From Arcobacter caeni (GTDB taxonomy: Bacteria > Campylobacterota > Campylobacteria > Campylobacterales > Arcobacteraceae): DNA of 64,000 nt. The notes beneath the pieces were generated by a model. That model had not been told where the DNA came from, did no database searches, and saw only the letters and a list, made by a program, of their open reading frames with translations. Shown here piece after piece: positions 62,401 through 64,000 of this stretch (position 1 is the first letter of the stretch; every line of letters starts with the position of its first letter). The position numbers were made by a program, and so were the translations under genes. The stretch is taken from positions 1 to 64,000 of the forward strand of contig NZ_MUXE01000005.1 in NCBI RefSeq assembly GCF_003063245.1, in the 5' to 3' direction.

Positions 62401-64000
62401 TGAATATAATCATTGTTGTGTTTAAATTGATTCTTAAATAAAACATATTCTTTTATTTGATTTAGTATTTCACTCCATTTTGTTTTATCACTTGGTAAAG
62501 AATTTAGCAACATACTTTCAATTTTATTTTTTGATTGTTTATATTCTCCCGAAAAGAAATTGAAAAATGAATTTTTCTTCTCTTCGATTATTTTTTGAAT
62601 AGAATTTATTTCATCATCTATTAGATTATCTATCTCACTAATTTTAGAGACTGTTGATAATGAATCTTTTAGGGTTTCATATTGAAGTAAATCTTTTTTC
62701 ATATTATCAAAGTTTTTAGAAAAAGAGACATCTAAATAATTCTGATTTATTGCACAATATAATTCTAAATTAATATGAGTTAAATATGTAATACCTATAC
62801 TTAATTGAGAAATATATTCAATATTTTTATTGTTTGATAGATTAGCTTCATTCTTTATATGTTTTAAAATTTTATCAATTTTAACTATATTTAAAATAGT
62901 CTTTTCAAATAATTCAATGTATGTTTCTAAACCTTCTACATTTTTTGTTATATCTGATATTTTATTTTTTATGTTTAAATAGTTATGCAGATATTCATTA
63001 TATACATTTGTATTAAATAACATTTTTGACAAAATATCTTTTGAAAAATCTTTAAAATCAGCTTCATCAAATTCTTTTATAAATTCATATATTTTCTTAG
63101 TCTCTTGATATTCATTTGAAATATTTATATTTAAAGAATCATACTCTTTTTGAATAAAAATAAAATTGTTTTTTAATACTTTAAGTGTTTCTATAAAAGA
63201 ATCTATATCAACAAAATTTAGATTAAATGTATCTAATCCTTTCCAGTAAAATGTATTAAAATCATACTCTTTTAAAAATGTTTTATATTTCTTTAATTCT
63301 TCAATAGTATTTGAATATTTATAAGCAGTATATTCATTGGCATTTAGTACATCAAATTTTAAATATTTAGATGAATTATTGTATTTTTCAACTAACCAAA
63401 AAATTGTATAGGCTTTCTTTTCTATTCCTCCATATGATTCATGCAATAAATCTATATATTCTTTTAATTCTTTTTTCTTTGCTTCAATTTGTTCTATTGT
63501 TGTTTCTATATACTCAACAGTACTATATTTTGTTTCTACCCTTTTTTTTATGCTTTCTAATATTTTTGTTTTTTGTGATTTATTGCTGTGCAATTCTAAA
63601 CAGAAATCAGAAAGACCTATTGAATCGAGTCTTTTATATACAACTTCTAATGCAGCAAGTTTTTCTGAAACGAATAAAACAGATTTTCCTTCTGATAATA
63701 ATACAGCAATCAAATTAGAAATAGTTTGAGATTTTCCAGTTCCAGGAGGTCCTTCGATTACAACATTTTTCCCATTTAATACATCAACGATAGCACTATG
63801 TTGAGATGAGTCAGCATTCATTACAAGAGAAATATTATTAGCTAATTTATCTGAATCTATGTCATACTCTTCTGCAAACATAGATGCTTCAGATATTTCT
63901 TTTCCTTCAAAAATATCTATAAATATTTTTTTGTCAGATAAAGGAGTTCCATCTTGCCAATTTTCTTCCTTTAAATCTTGATACATTAAGATTTTTCCAA
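59466..64000 (-). CDS. Giant SF1 helicase-nuclease (COG1112-like, DUF3320, Vsr/MTES_1575-type nuclease), 5' end outside window
   Basis: At least 1,510 codons, open to the right edge, so the N-terminus (probably a DUF4011-type domain) is missing; the first ATG in the window is at 63986. From that ATG: Walker A EGPPGTGKSQTISNL (Lys85), a long, divergent helical insert (about 150-900), then motif II DEASQL near 972, VGDPKQLPP, QLRWHYRSQHE, and LFTRSKQKMEI. A restriction-type nuclease domain near 1305 has LAIECDGATYHSS, RDRDRLKQDVLE and GWNVYRIWSVDW. The last 70 residues fit DUF3320. COG1112 helicases fused or linked to nucleases occur in defence loci, for example Mokosh, so a role against phage or plasmids is a fair inference. 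Confidence 0.88.
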   Translation of the reverse strand, partial: GKILMYQDLKEENWQDGTPLSDKKIFIDIFEGKEISEASMFAEEYDIDSDKLANNISLVMNADSSQHSAIVDVLNGKNVVIEGPPGTGKSQTISNLIAVLLSEGKSVLFVSEKLAALEVVYKRLDSIGLSDFCLELHSNKSQKTKILESIKKRVETKYSTVEYIETTIEQIEAKKKELKEYIDLLHESYGGIEKKAYTIFWLVEKYNNSSKYLKFDVLNANEYTAYKYSNTIEELKKYKTFLKEYDFNTFYWKGLDTFNLNFVDIDSFIETLKVLKNNFIFIQKEYDSLNINISNEYQETKKIYEFIKEFDEADFKDFSKDILSKMLFNTNVYNEYLHNYLNIKNKISDITKNVEGLETYIELFEKTILNIVKIDKILKHIKNEANLSNNKNIEYISQLSIGITYLTHINLELYCAINQNYLDVSFSKNFDNMKKDLLQYETLKDSLSTVSKISEIDNLIDDEINSIQKIIEEKKNSFFNFFSGEYKQSKNKIESMLLNSLPSDKTKWSEILNQIKEYVLFKNQFKHNNDYIQYFGKLFEGTKTKIDDIEKLHNWVLVIKKDINITEILTLLLSGDDTKYNLLRSYKDSLTENLESYNESLIELEKNCNKKFLKKLYYDKNDVDILELKDKLENINNDIDNYISSIYKNTNINKNNNFNDELFNLLKNNSNLEEIFDSVKRYDIGINDLLFNFEDFMGFAKKLSILLEDKSFDLSEQTYELILNTKNLIDFITQSSLDTNLQNCLCENFEIINTLKDISNIEDSIKKVYLEIEKKGTINDSFFGENIKISDCINKLDDVDENKKTLSIWINYRQITHDLINLGLNSIVEKLEEQTLPIDEIVKNFKYNFYHTLLKEIFRNKPIFNRFSRLSHEQTIQSFNTLDLKLIELNKKKVAYLTSQREIPLGYKGNRKSDLTEFSLIEHQLTLTRRHIPIRQLVSRASGALKALKPCFMMSPLSVSQYLPPNQVEFDVLIVDEASQLRPEEALGSIARVNQIVIVGDPKQLPPTSFFDSIGIIPDGNTVAAESESILDICLNLYKPIRQLRWHYRSQHESLIDFSNQQFYDGNLIIFPSPSSKNNEELGVKYHYIENSAYQSSRNKVESKIIVEHLEKQMKNYPDKSIGIGTFNSTQRDLIQDMVDEREKESPIISNYIAKWSKTSEPFFIKNLENLQGDERDVILISTTFGKDKDTGRVYQRFGPINSDTGWRRLNVLFTRSKQKMEIFTSMKSSDIIISETSSRGVRALKAFLNYLEKGVVSELPEITNRDFDSEFEISVYNILKDCGFECVPQVGVAGYFIDLAVSAIKNPTDFVLAIECDGATYHSSKSARDRDRLKQDVLEILGWNVYRIWSVDWYKNRENEISKLIKIVKEAQAKYNGKNQSLCVQEIEVKEIKSSEKNIIEEIKKEKEVPYHKEETISKPNYLQEFFPDEKIKEMLIKLRDDVISQDFEIDRRCILSDMMIELFVKHKPINIDEFREKIPKRYRDERIIHIEQLKYLNDIFDVLELGDE

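Noticed and set aside
63371-63718. 115-codon frame on the + strand
   Set aside because: Antisense to the helicase; Leu/Phe/Ile-rich shadow.
1-64000. CRISPR arrays, tRNA, rRNA and prophage genes
   Set aside because: No regularly spaced repeats, no cloverleaf-like spacer sequence and no phage structural genes were seen; nearly all sequence is coding.

Overview
The window is AT-rich and densely coded. Gene content and protein style point to a free-living or host-associated member of the Campylobacterota, most like Arcobacter/Aliarcobacter: many two-component and c-di-GMP proteins, histidine kinases with HQWR/HQWK H-boxes, a short ComEC, a dimeric all-alpha dUTPase and a Ktr potassium system. 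The genus call is inferred from protein character, not from a database search. No rRNA, tRNA or CRISPR array was seen.

Layout. 1-436: right end of an IS256-family insertion sequence. 465-4781 (-): a two-partner secretion pair (TpsA exoprotein, TpsB transporter), divergent from a substrate-binding-domain histidine kinase and its response regulator (4912-7237). 7321-10248: tatB-tatC-queA and a DEDDh exonuclease, convergent with a short comEC. 12117-17471 (-): a tight operon of an RraA-like protein, a gamma-glutamylcyclotransferase-like protein, a TPR membrane protein and ovoA (ovothiol biosynthesis). 17586-21248: a lipoprotein, an Fe-S oxidoreductase subunit with lgt, and two small genes. 21288-25600: an orphan response regulator, polA, kdsB. 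25571-29539 (-): a molybdenum hydroxylase (2Fe-2S subunit and Tat-exported Mo subunit) with XdhC and a MocA-like maturation pair. 29759-36859: an AraC regulator with an alcohol dehydrogenase, a cyclophilin-like protein, a C-S lyase, a DUF3737 protein, an MFS exporter and an aldo-keto reductase. 36982-40282: an EAL protein and a receiver-GGDEF diguanylate cyclase with overlapping genes. 40300-42669 (-): S4 protein-trpD-tsaE-lptB. 43220-45079: argG and a gamma-carbonic-anhydrase-like protein. 45134-48922 (-): a potassium module (26-codon membrane peptide, short KdpD, KdpE, KtrB, KtrA). 49019-53399 (-): dapE, recR, a 58-aa Zn-ribbon-like protein, a PAS kinase and dut. 53510-59287: a DUF748/AsmA-like protein, a hypothetical protein and mutS2. 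59466-64000 (-): a very large, edge-truncated SF1 helicase-nuclease.

The most interesting structure is at 29600-34570. Four copies of a 17-20 bp motif with core AGRATTAGRC lie between the genes of the AraC cluster. Three of them are in the same orientation, 77-95 bp upstream of the AraC gene, the alcohol dehydrogenase and the MFS gene. A second 31 bp element (24/31 identical) is shared by the two divergent promoter regions. Together they outline a local regulon for reactive-carbonyl or electrophile stress. Other notable points are the kdpDE-type sensor rewired onto ktrBA, the ovoA-GGCT operon, genes too short for routine calling (48842-48922, 51448-51624), two probably frameshifted micro-genes (42899-43040, 59373-59440), and the helicase-nuclease at the right edge, a defence candidate.
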